This document shows positions 52,336 through 60,521 of a stretch of 64,000 bases of DNA, piece by piece. The translations under genes and the position numbers were made by a program. Source of the stretch: Acuticoccus sediminis (GTDB lineage: Bacteria > Pseudomonadota > Alphaproteobacteria > Rhizobiales > Amorphaceae); contig NZ_QHHQ01000002.1 in assembly GCF_003258595.1 (NCBI RefSeq), forward strand, positions 682,001 through 746,000, written 5' to 3'. Positions within the stretch are counted from its first letter, which is position 1. Each line of letters begins with the position of its first letter. The notes under the pieces are model-generated. The model ran no database searches and was not told the origin of the DNA. It worked only from the letters and a program-made list of their open reading frames with translations.

Positions 52336-54384
52336 TCAGGCCTCCACTTGGGTCTTGAAGCGCCATACCGGAGGCGCGTTCTTCAGCTCGTCGATGGGGA
52401 TGTGGCAGAGGAGGCCGTGGTCCGGCCGGGCCTCGCGCCACGGGGGAGGGGTGGTCGCGCAGATGTCGCCGACCCGGCGGGGGCAGCGGCTCTCGAACGG
52501 GCATCCGGCCAGCCGCTCGGTGCGGCGCGGCAGCGTGCCGGTCAGGCGGATGCGGCGCGTCTCGCTCATCGGGTCGATCGACGGCGAGGACGACATCAGC
52601 GCCTCGGTGTAGGGGTGGTAGGGCGTCTCGTCGAGCGAGGCGACGCTGCGCGTCTCGACGATCTCGCCCAAATACATCACGGCGACGCGGTGGGCGACGT
52701 GGCGCAGGATGGCGAGGTCGTGGGTGATGAACACCATCGCGCAGCCGGTGTCGCGCTGGATCTCGGCGAGGAGGGCCACGATGGCCGCCTGCACCGCCGC
52801 GTCGAGGCCGGACGTCACCTCGTCGCAGATGATCACCTCCGGCTGCGCGGCGATCGCCCGCGCGATGGCGACGCGCTGCTTCTCGCCGCCGGAGAGCTGG
52901 TGCGGGTAGCGCTCGGCGTAGTCGGCGGGCAGGCGCACCCGCTCCAGGATGCGGCCGATCTCGGCGCGCCGCTCGCCGGGCGAAAGCCCCCGGTAGAGCT
53001 TGAGCGGGCGGGACAGCAGCGTCGCGATGGAGTGGCGCGGGTTGAGCGAGTTGTCCGGGTTCTGGAAGACCATCTGCACCCGGCCGCGGTAGGCGCGGTC
53101 GATCGACGCCACGGTGATCCCGTCGAGCTTCACCTCGCCCTCGAACGGGATGAGGCCGACGAGCGCCCGCGCCAGGGTGGACTTGCCGCAGCCCGATTCC
53201 CCGACGAGCCCCAGCGTCTCGCCGCGGTTCAGGGTCAGGCCGACGTCGTTGACGGCGCGGACCTTTCGCGAGCGGCCCGTCAGGCGGTCGAGGATCCGGT
53301 CGCGCCCGTACGTGACGCGAAGGCCGCTGCCCTCGAAGACCCGCACCGGGCGGATGTCGCCGGGTTCCGTGCCGTGGGCGCTTCCCGCGTCCGGCTGGCC
53401 GGCGATCTCCTCGGCGCGGGCACAGGCGACGCGCCGCTCGCCCATGTCATGGAGCCGCACCGGAGCGGCGTCGCAGATCTCGGGCCGGTGGTAGGCGCAG
53501 GAGCCGGAGTAGATGCAGGGCGGCGGCGTGCCCCGCCGCGGCGCGGGCCTTGCGCCGGAGATGTCGAGCGAGCGCCCCGTCCGCGTGTCCGACGGGCGCG
53601 GCAGGCTGGCGAGGAGCGCGCGGGTGTACGGGTGGCGCGGGGCGGCGAAGAGCGGCCCCGGCTCGGCCACCTCGACGATGCGCCCGCCGTAGATCACGGC
53701 GATGCGGTCGGCGATCTCCGCAACGGTGCCGAGGTCGTGGGAGATGAAGAGGCCCGACACCCCGGTCTTCGCTTGCAACTCGCGGAAGAGGTCGAGAAGG
53801 GTCGCCGCCGTGGTGGCGTCGAGCGCAGACGTCGGCTCGTCGAAGAGGATCAGCTCCGGGTTGCATGCGAAGGCGAGGGCGAGGACGATGCGCTGCTTCT
53901 CGCCGCCCGACACCTCGTGCGCGTAGCGCGTCAGCATGGCGTCGGGGTCCGGCAGGCCCACCATCGCGATGAGCTCCTTGGCGCGGGCCCGGCCGGCGGC
54001 GCCCTCGAGGCCGGCGTGGCGGGCGAGGAGCTCCTCGAGGTGGCTGCCGAGCGTCTGCGTCGGGTCGAGCGCGGCACCGGCGTTCTGGAACACCATCGCG
54101 ATGCGCTTGCCGCGGACCGCCTCCAGTGCGGTCTCGCCCATCGTGGTGAGGTTCTCGCCGGACAGCAGGATTTCGCCGCCCTCGTGGGCGACGCGGCCGG
54201 GAAGGTCGCGGATGATGGCGTTGGCGAGCGAGGATTTCGCCGATCCGCTCTCGCCCACGAGGCCGAGAACCTCGCCGCGGCCGATGGTCAGCGTGACGTC
54301 GTCGAGGATCCGCACGGGACCGCTCGCCGTCTTGTAGCTCAGCGCGTAGTCGCGGATCGAAAGGACGGGTGGCGTGTCTGTCAT
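52336..54384 (-). CDS. Dipeptide/oligopeptide ABC transporter, fused double ATPase
   Basis: 682 residues carrying two complete ATPase halves, equivalent to DppD plus DppF. Half 1: Walker A GESGSAKSSLAN, signature VSGGEKQRIVLAL, Walker B LILFDEPTSALD. Half 2: GESGCGKSTLAR, LSGGEKQRVAIARA, VIICDEVTSGLD. Both halves end in the Cys-containing oligopeptide-transporter tail (CIYSGSCAYHRPEIC; CPFESRCPRRVGDIC). The first Walker A has Ala where GKS normally has Gly. ATG overlaps the upstream permease stop by four bases. Confidence 0.92.
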   Translation of the reverse strand: MTDTPPVLSIRDYALSYKTASGPVRILDDVTLTIGRGEVLGLVGESGSAKSSLANAIIRDLPGRVAHEGGEILLSGENLTTMGETALEAVRGKRIAMVFQNAGAALDPTQTLGSHLEELLARHAGLEGAAGRARAKELIAMVGLPDPDAMLTRYAHEVSGGEKQRIVLALAFACNPELILFDEPTSALDATTAATLLDLFRELQAKTGVSGLFISHDLGTVAEIADRIAVIYGGRIVEVAEPGPLFAAPRHPYTRALLASLPRPSDTRTGRSLDISGARPAPRRGTPPPCIYSGSCAYHRPEICDAAPVRLHDMGERRVACARAEEIAGQPDAGSAHGTEPGDIRPVRVFEGSGLRVTYGRDRILDRLTGRSRKVRAVNDVGLTLNRGETLGLVGESGCGKSTLARALVGLIPFEGEVKLDGITVASIDRAYRGRVQMVFQNPDNSLNPRHSIATLLSRPLKLYRGLSPGERRAEIGRILERVRLPADYAERYPHQLSGGEKQRVAIARAIAAQPEVIICDEVTSGLDAAVQAAIVALLAEIQRDTGCAMVFITHDLAILRHVAHRVAVMYLGEIVETRSVASLDETPYHPYTEALMSSSPSIDPMSETRRIRLTGTLPRRTERLAGCPFESRCPRRVGDICATTPPPWREARPDHGLLCHIPIDELKNAPPVWRFKTQVEA

Positions 54385-55220
54385 TCGGCGATCCTGGGGT
54401 TCAGGACGTCGCGGAGGCCGTCGCCCAGCATGTTGAAGGTGATCGCGACGAGGGCGATGGCCGCCCCCGGCACCACCACGGGCCACGGGCTGCGGAAGAG
54501 GTGTGCCCGCGCCTCGGAGATCATGAGGCCCCATTCCGGCGAGGGCGGCTGCGCGCCGAGGCCGAGGAAGGAGAGCGTGGCGAAGGTCATGATGGCGAAG
54601 GCGACGCGGATCGTAGCCTCGACGATGACCGGCGCGACGGTATTGGGCAGGATCTCGGCGCAGACGATCCAGAGCGCCCCCTCACCGCGCGAGCGGGCGG
54701 CGGCGACGTAGTCGAGCGCACGCACCTTCAGCGTCACGGAGCGGGAGATCCGGGCCATTCCGGGCGCGAAGGCGATACCGATCGCGACGACGGCGTTGAT
54801 CGACGACGAGCCGAGGACGGCGATGATCATCAGCGCGAAGAGCAGGCTGGGGATCGCCATCACCGCATCGTTGATGCGCATGATGAACTCGTCGGTGCGT
54901 CCGCCGACGTAGCCGGACAGGATGCCGACGATCGCGCCGAGGAACGTGCCGATGGCGGTGGCGAGGAGCGCCATGAGGACCGTCGAGCGGGCGCCCGTGA
55001 GCACGCGGCTCAGGAGGTCCCGGCCGTACCAGTCGGTGCCGAGCGGGAACTCGGCCGAGGGGGCCGCGAAGCGGGCGCCGAAGTTGAAGGTCTCCGGGTC
55101 GCGGGGGGCGAGCGACGGCCCGGCGACGGCGACGACCATGAGGACGAGGAACAGGATCAGCCCCACCGCCCCCTGTGGGGTGCGCAGGAGCCCGCGCAGT
55201 GTGCGGAAAAAGCCGGTCAT
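54381..55220 (-). CDS. Dipeptide ABC transporter permease (DppC-like)
   Basis: 279 residues, about six helices. The N-terminal region contains PRDPETFNFGARFAAPSAEF and PLGTDWYGRDLLSRVLTGAR, diagnostic of DppC/OppC. The EAA-type loop reads YVAAARSRGEGALWIVCAEI. Overlaps both neighbours by four bases, implying coupled translation. Confidence 0.94.
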   Translation of the reverse strand: MTGFFRTLRGLLRTPQGAVGLILFLVLMVVAVAGPSLAPRDPETFNFGARFAAPSAEFPLGTDWYGRDLLSRVLTGARSTVLMALLATAIGTFLGAIVGILSGYVGGRTDEFIMRINDAVMAIPSLLFALMIIAVLGSSSINAVVAIGIAFAPGMARISRSVTLKVRALDYVAAARSRGEGALWIVCAEILPNTVAPVIVEATIRVAFAIMTFATLSFLGLGAQPPSPEWGLMISEARAHLFRSPWPVVVPGAAIALVAITFNMLGDGLRDVLNPRIAE

Positions 55221-56167
55221 TCGAATTGGATCCGCTTGTCGAGCGCCGCGTAGGCGAAATCGGCGAGGAGGTTGGCGACGGCATAGGTGAGCGCCATGAC
55301 GAGGGCGCCGGCCTGGAGCATCGGCAGGTCCCGGTTCTGGATCGCGAGGATGAGCTGCCGCCCGAGGCCGGGGAAGGCGAACACCTCCTCCACCACGATG
55401 ACGCCGCCGATCAGGTAGCCGATGTCGAGCGCGATGACGGTGATCGCCGGCAGCAGCGAGTTTGGCAGCGCATGGTGGAACACGACGCGCCTGCGGCCGA
55501 GCCCGCGCAGGCGGGCGGCGCGCACGAAGTCGCTGTCCAGCGTGTCGGCCATCTCCGAGCGCACCATCCGGCTGACGTGTGCGGTGAGGATGATGGTGAG
55601 CGTGATGACCGGGAGCGCGATGTGGTGCAGCGCGTCGAGCGGGTCGTCCATGAACGAGGTGTAGCCCGACGCCGGAAAGAGGCCGACCGACGGCCCCGCC
55701 AGCCAGGCGAGCAGGAGCGTCGCCAGCACGAACTCCGGCAGCGACACGCCGAGGTAGGAGACGAACGAGACCGCGACGTCGGTCGGCCTGCCGCGGCGTG
55801 TCGCCGCCAGCACTCCGAGCGGGATCGCGATGATGGTGACGAGGACGAGCGAGAAGGCGGCGAGGATCGCCGAGCGCCCGAACGCGGCCATGATGACCGG
55901 TCCCACCGGCTGCCCGGTGCGCAGCGAGGTGCCGAAGTCGCCGCCGAGGACGCCCGACAGCCAGTCCCAGTATTGCACCCAGGCCGGCTGGTCGAGGCCG
56001 AGCTTGGCGTTGAGGGCGGCGAGCGCCTCGTCGGTGGCGTATTCGCCCAGGATGAGCTGGGCTGCGTTCGCGGGCAGGATCTGCGTGACCGCGAACACGA
56101 TCGCGGACACGAGGAGAGCCGTGAGCGCGAGGTAGAACAGTCGTTTTGCAATGAAGACGACGGACAT
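55217..56167 (-). CDS. Dipeptide ABC transporter permease (DppB-like)
   Basis: 316 residues, six helices. AALNAKLGLDQPAWVQYWDW followed by GDFGTSLRTGQPV is the DppB/OppB periplasmic signature; the cytoplasmic loop is FVRAARLRGLGRRRVVFHHA. Second transporter gene of the operon, 112 bases after the binding-protein gene. Confidence 0.94.
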   Translation of the reverse strand: MSVVFIAKRLFYLALTALLVSAIVFAVTQILPANAAQLILGEYATDEALAALNAKLGLDQPAWVQYWDWLSGVLGGDFGTSLRTGQPVGPVIMAAFGRSAILAAFSLVLVTIIAIPLGVLAATRRGRPTDVAVSFVSYLGVSLPEFVLATLLLAWLAGPSVGLFPASGYTSFMDDPLDALHHIALPVITLTIILTAHVSRMVRSEMADTLDSDFVRAARLRGLGRRRVVFHHALPNSLLPAITVIALDIGYLIGGVIVVEEVFAFPGLGRQLILAIQNRDLPMLQAGALVMALTYAVANLLADFAYAALDKRIQFE

Positions 56168-56279
56168 TCAGTCCTCGTTCGCTGGGGTGCGCAGACGGGC
56201 CGCGATCGGCCGCCCGCCGGCGCACGGAACTCGAAACACGACGCGGGAGGGCCGGCGCGGGGCCGGCCGTCCGCCAGCG

Positions 56280-57830
56280 TCAGCGGGTCGGCGCGTCCTC
56301 GGTCACCCACACCTTGTGGAGGGCGAAGTTGGCGCCGCGCGGGTGCTGCACGTAGCCCTCGACGTACTGGGCGCGCGCCCCCAGGAGGTCGAAGAAGCAG
56401 GGCACCAGCGCCGGAACGTCCTTGCGCATCAGCGCCTGCGCGTCGGCGTAGAGCTTTTCGCGGGCGGCGCTGTCGGTCGTCGCCTCCGCCTCGGCGACGA
56501 GCTTGTCGAACTCGGTGTTGTTCCAGCGGGTCTCGTTCCAGGACGCCTCGGAGGTGAAGAGGAGGTTGAGGATCGTCCCCTCGGTCGGCTGCATGTTGTA
56601 GTAGCCGACGTAGAACTTGCCCTTCTTCCAGACCTGATCGAGGTAGGAGGAATGGTCCATGGTCTGGACGGCGATGTCGAAGCCGGCCGGGCGGGCCATC
56701 TCGCGCATCACCACCGCCATCGCCGAGCGGTAGCCGGGCTTGGTGGAGGCGACGAGCTCCAGCTTGATGCCGTCCGGGTAGCCGGCTTCGGCGAGCAGCG
56801 CCTTGGCCTTCTCCGGGTCGTAGGCCTTCAGCGGGGCCTCGCTGTAGTAGTGGTAGGCGGAGTTGATCGGCGTGTCGTTGCCGGGCGTGCCGTAGCCCTC
56901 GGCGACGAGCTCGACCATCGCCTCGCGGTCGACCGCGTAGGAGAGCGCCTCGCGCACCTTCGGGTCGTTGAACGGCTCGACGGTGCAGTCCATCACCACG
57001 TCGAGGAAGCGGCCGGAGGGCGTGCGCAGGCCGACGAGGCCGCTCGCGGAGGAGACGCGGCTGTAGTCGGGCGGCTGCACCTCGGTGAGGAGGTCGACCT
57101 CGCCGGCCATCGTCGCGGCGACGGCACCGGCGGCGTCCGGGAAGGTGAGGATCTCGATGCGGTCGAGGTAGGGAAGCTCGGGCACGAAGTAGTCGTCGCG
57201 CTTCTCGACGACGGCGCGCTGGTCAGGGCTGAACTCGACCAGCTTGAACGGCCCGGTGCCGACCGGCGTCGTGGCGAGGCTCTCGAAGTCGCCTTCGGCG
57301 AGCGCGGCCGGGACGATCTTCGCCGTCGGGTAGGAGAGCGCGACCGGGAGGTCGCCGTAGGGGCTGGACGTGCGGATGATGACGCCGAGGTCGCCGTCGG
57401 CGACGACGTCGGAGATCGGGCCGAGGTTGCGGCTGCCGGGGGCGGCGGTGGCGGGGTCGAGCAGCTTCTTGAAGCTGGCGACGACGTCCGCGGACGTCAG
57501 GGGCGAGCCGTTGGAGAACACCGCGTTGTCACGCAGGGTGAAGTGCCACTCTGTGGCATCCTCGTTGGCGCTCCACTCGGTGGCGAGGTCCGGCGCGGCG
57601 GTCATCTCGGGCGTCAGCGTCGTGAGGCCGGAGTAGAGCAGCTCGCCGAGCAGGTACTCGGAGTTGAGGCGCGCCAGCATCGGGTTGAGGACCGACGGCG
57701 TGATGTTGAGGGCGACGCGCAGCGTGCCGCCCGGCGCGGGCGAGCCGGCGGCGAGCGAGGGCATCGCCGCCAGAACGCCGAGAGCGGCGCCGGACTGGAG
57801 GACGAGACGTCGGGACGGTGTCCAGCTCAT
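56280..57830 (-). CDS. Peptide/solute ABC transporter substrate-binding protein (SBP_5)
   Basis: 516 residues, DppA/OppA-type. The signal contains a twin-arginine-like SRRLVLQSGAALGVLA. The mature part shows DLATEWSANEDATEWHFTLR, then DNAVFSNGSPLTSADVVASF and GTGPFKLVEFSPDQ, typical of SBP_5. Ligands in this family range from peptides to opines and nickel; the neighbouring M20 and creatinase-like enzymes suggest an acylated or amidino compound (inference). Confidence 0.93.
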   Translation of the reverse strand: MSWTPSRRLVLQSGAALGVLAAMPSLAAGSPAPGGTLRVALNITPSVLNPMLARLNSEYLLGELLYSGLTTLTPEMTAAPDLATEWSANEDATEWHFTLRDNAVFSNGSPLTSADVVASFKKLLDPATAAPGSRNLGPISDVVADGDLGVIIRTSSPYGDLPVALSYPTAKIVPAALAEGDFESLATTPVGTGPFKLVEFSPDQRAVVEKRDDYFVPELPYLDRIEILTFPDAAGAVAATMAGEVDLLTEVQPPDYSRVSSASGLVGLRTPSGRFLDVVMDCTVEPFNDPKVREALSYAVDREAMVELVAEGYGTPGNDTPINSAYHYYSEAPLKAYDPEKAKALLAEAGYPDGIKLELVASTKPGYRSAMAVVMREMARPAGFDIAVQTMDHSSYLDQVWKKGKFYVGYYNMQPTEGTILNLLFTSEASWNETRWNNTEFDKLVAEAEATTDSAAREKLYADAQALMRKDVPALVPCFFDLLGARAQYVEGYVQHPRGANFALHKVWVTEDAPTR

Positions 57831-57850
57831 GAAAGGATCTCCTGTGTCGA

Positions 57851-59173
57851 TCAGGGTTGAGCCGATCCCGGCTGAGCGGCGGACGGCTGGTCGCCGCCGG
57901 GCTCAGGATCGAAGTCGGCGCGCAGGAAGTTCTCGATCGCGCGCGAGAGGTCCGCGAGATCGTCGGTGGTCGTGAATTCGTCCGCGGCGTGGACGTTGCG
58001 GTCGGGCCGCGCGAGGCCGCCCAGCAGCATGTGCGTCTGGCCCGCCCGCTGCACCCAGCCGAAGTCGGAGGAGGTGCCGGAGCCGTAGCGCCGGAACGCC
58101 GACTCCGGCAGGCCCCACGCCGCCGCTCGCGCCAGCGTCCAGCGCCGCGTCGCCGGACCGTCCGGGTCGACGACCGGCGGCAGGTGGCCGGTCTCCTCAA
58201 GCGACCAGTCCTCCGGGGCGAGATGGGAAAGGGCGGCGGCCACCGTCGCCTCGATCTCGGCACGCACGTCGGCCTCTCGCTCCTCGGGCAGGTAGCGGCG
58301 GTTGAGCGTGATCCGGCAGAGGCCCGGGATCGCCGAGCCCTTGTCGCCGGCGTGGATCGCCGTCAGCGAGAGGCGCGCGTGCAGCGGTCCCGCGGCCCAG
58401 GGCGGGGCCGGCATCGGCGTGGTGCGCGCCTCGACGGTGGGCTTCAGCGCGTTGAGGGCGTTGAGGGCGGGGAGCGCCATGTCGATGGCGTTGCGGCCGC
58501 GGTCCGGCTCGCCGGAATGGGCGGTGCGGCCGGTGACGGTCAGCATCATGTCGATGGAGCCGACGCAGCCGGCCCAGATGCGCGGCTCGGCCGAGCCGTT
58601 GAGGTTGAGGAGAACGTCGGGGAGGTCGGTCGTTTCGGCCAGATAGCGGATGCCGGGATAGCGTCCGCCCTCCTCGTCGGTGCAGAACGCGAGGACGGGG
58701 GAGTAGGCGAGCGGAAGCCCGCTCTCCTTCAGCCGCAGGAGGCAATCACGTACAGCTACGATCGTGCCCTTCATATCGGCCGTCCCCCGGCCATAGAGCC
58801 GGTTCCCCTCGCGGGTCAGCGCCAGCGCCGGCTTCGTCCAGCCCTCGCCGACCGGTGCCGTATCGATATGAAAGTAAATCATCGCCGATGCAATCTCAGC
58901 GTGCCGGCCGTCGGGGCTCCCGCCCCTCCCGCCCATGTCCGGGCGGAGGACGAGGTTCACCCTCGGCCCGTGCAGCCCCGGCACCGTCCACAGCTCCTCG
59001 GGCACGCGGATGCGCTCGGCGCGTCCGCCGAGGGGCGCGAACAGCCTCTCGATCAGGTCGCAGACGGCCGGGTATCCGCTCCCGGGCGGAATCGTCGTAT
59101 CGCACGCGACGAGGGCGGCGAGCGCCTCCTGCATGGCGTCGGGATCTGGCGATGGGGTCGCGTTGAACGGCAT
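57851..59173 (-). CDS. M20-family metallopeptidase
   Basis: 440 residues, first gene of the transporter operon. The canonical M20 residues are all present: MIYFHIDTAPVGEGW (His-x-Asp), YGRGTADMKGT (bridging Asp), FCTDEEGGRYPG (catalytic and metal Glu), a lid His in GRTAHSGEPDRG, and SGTSSDFGWVQRAGQ near the end. It contrasts with the more divergent M20-like protein at 51114. The ATG at 59173 has no ribosome site and abuts a palindrome; a leaderless mRNA or a downstream start (ATG at 59134) is possible. Confidence 0.88.
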   Translation of the reverse strand: MPFNATPSPDPDAMQEALAALVACDTTIPPGSGYPAVCDLIERLFAPLGGRAERIRVPEELWTVPGLHGPRVNLVLRPDMGGRGGSPDGRHAEIASAMIYFHIDTAPVGEGWTKPALALTREGNRLYGRGTADMKGTIVAVRDCLLRLKESGLPLAYSPVLAFCTDEEGGRYPGIRYLAETTDLPDVLLNLNGSAEPRIWAGCVGSIDMMLTVTGRTAHSGEPDRGRNAIDMALPALNALNALKPTVEARTTPMPAPPWAAGPLHARLSLTAIHAGDKGSAIPGLCRITLNRRYLPEEREADVRAEIEATVAAALSHLAPEDWSLEETGHLPPVVDPDGPATRRWTLARAAAWGLPESAFRRYGSGTSSDFGWVQRAGQTHMLLGGLARPDRNVHAADEFTTTDDLADLSRAIENFLRADFDPEPGGDQPSAAQPGSAQP

Positions 59174-59187
59174 ATCTATATAGAAAT
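59172..59187. promoter_or_regulatory. Palindromic operator between M20 operon and GntR gene
   Basis: TCTATATAGA (59175-59184) is a perfect 10-base palindrome and extends to 16 bases with one mismatched pair. It is AT-rich in GC-rich DNA and sits in the 47-base divergent spacer, directly before the M20 start. HutC/UTRA-type GntR proteins bind short TATA-centred dyads, so the adjacent regulator is the likely binder. Confidence 0.7.
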
Positions 59188-59220
59188 GAATTCGACCCCG
59201 GACGGCAAGCGAAAGACACA

Positions 59221-59982
59221 ATGAACAAGGAAAATGCCCAATCTTTGGGCGAGATGCCCCGGAATCGACCACTTCATGAACAAGTTGCGGAAGATATCCT
59301 GCGCCGCATCATCCTCGGGGAGTGGCCGGAGGGGCATGTGCTGCCCTCGGAGGAGAAGCTCGCGGAGGCGTTCGGCGTCTCCTACGGCACCGTCCGCAGG
59401 GCGATGGCGGACCTGACGCACCAGGGCGTCGTGATGCGCCGGAGGCGTACCGGCACCGTCGTGACCGGGCGCACGCCGCACCACACGCTGGAGCGCTTCT
59501 ACCGGTATTTCCGCCTCCACAACCGCAACGGCGATCTGGTCCGGACCGAGGCGAAGTACATCGAGGTGGCGAAGCGCGAGGCGTCGGACGAGGAGGCCCG
59601 TACGCTCGGGATCGAGCCCGGCGAGGACGTGTCCTTCATCCTGCGGTTGCGCGTGATCGACGGGCGCCCGGTGATGATCGACCGGATCGTGGTTCCGCTC
59701 AGCCGCTACCGGGCGTTTCCGACCACGATGGAGGAGACGCCTTCACTCATCTACCGCTTCCTGCTGGAGAACGAGGGAACGCGGCTCGGTGCGGTCCGCG
59801 AGAGCGTCTCGGCGCGGCTTGCCGAGCCGGAGGACTGCAAGCTGCTGGAACTCGACCCGGCGGTCCCGCATGCGCTGCTGCAGATCGACGAGGTGGCGTT
59901 CGACCCGCAGAACGTGCCGCTCCTCATCATGCGCCACTCGGCGCTGACCGAGCATCACGCCTACCTCAACGAGGTGCGCTGA
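59221..59982 (+). CDS. GntR-family (HutC/UTRA) transcriptional regulator
   Basis: 253 residues: an N-terminal winged helix (RPLHEQVAEDILRRIILGEW, LAEAFGVSYGTVRRAMADL) and a UTRA ligand domain (about 95-250, with LGIEPGEDVSFILRLRVIDG). UTRA domains bind small molecules and usually release the repressor from DNA. Divergent from the M20-ABC operon with a strong palindrome between them; likely a substrate-responsive repressor of that operon and of itself. Confidence 0.92.
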   Translation: MNKENAQSLGEMPRNRPLHEQVAEDILRRIILGEWPEGHVLPSEEKLAEAFGVSYGTVRRAMADLTHQGVVMRRRRTGTVVTGRTPHHTLERFYRYFRLHNRNGDLVRTEAKYIEVAKREASDEEARTLGIEPGEDVSFILRLRVIDGRPVMIDRIVVPLSRYRAFPTTMEETPSLIYRFLLENEGTRLGAVRESVSARLAEPEDCKLLELDPAVPHALLQIDEVAFDPQNVPLLIMRHSALTEHHAYLNEVR

Positions 59983-60005
59983 GGCCGGCGTCCCCGGTCG
60001 AGGGC

Positions 60006-60521
60006 CTATTCGTCCTCGTGCTCGGACCGCCGGGGGCGGCGCGGGCGGTGGCGCTGATCGTCACCGGCGAGACGGTCGACCAGCCTGCCGATGCGCGGCA
60101 GGGTGAGGTTCACGATGAACATCAGCAGCGCGACCTCGGTCGCCTCCAGCAGGAAGCCGAAGCCGCTGAGCGCCCCGACGGCACCCGTCGCCCAGATGCT
60201 CGCGGCCGCGCTGAGGCCGCGCACGCTCATGCCGTCGCGGAAGATGAGGCCGGCGCCGAGGAAGCCGATCCCGGTCACCACCTGCCCGGCGATGCGCGAC
60301 ACGTCCCCGACGGGCGAGGCGAGCGAGGCGATCGACACGAAAGCCGCCGCGCCCAGCGCCACCAGCGCGTGCGTCGTCACGCCCGTGTAGCGCTGCACGA
60401 ACTGCCGCTCCAGGCCGATGACGGCCCCGAGAAAGACCGCCACGACGAGATTGATGGTGACGGAGAGCTGCTCGAGCCCGAGCAGCGTGAAGGTGGATAC
60501 CGTGTCCCCCGCCTGCATCAC
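60006..60521 (-). CDS. MgtC/SapB family membrane protein
   Basis: 171 residues with four to five helices. INLVVAVFLGAVIGLERQFV, GVTTHALVALGAAAFVSIAS and TGIGFLGAGLIFRDG are the conserved MgtC core. The C-terminus is a charged tail and lacks the extra soluble domain of Salmonella MgtC. The family is linked to magnesium limitation and F1Fo ATPase regulation in some bacteria. Its ATG overlaps the stop of the M17-like gene by four bases. Confidence 0.9.
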   Translation of the reverse strand: MMQAGDTVSTFTLLGLEQLSVTINLVVAVFLGAVIGLERQFVQRYTGVTTHALVALGAAAFVSIASLASPVGDVSRIAGQVVTGIGFLGAGLIFRDGMSVRGLSAAASIWATGAVGALSGFGFLLEATEVALLMFIVNLTLPRIGRLVDRLAGDDQRHRPRRPRRSEHEDE

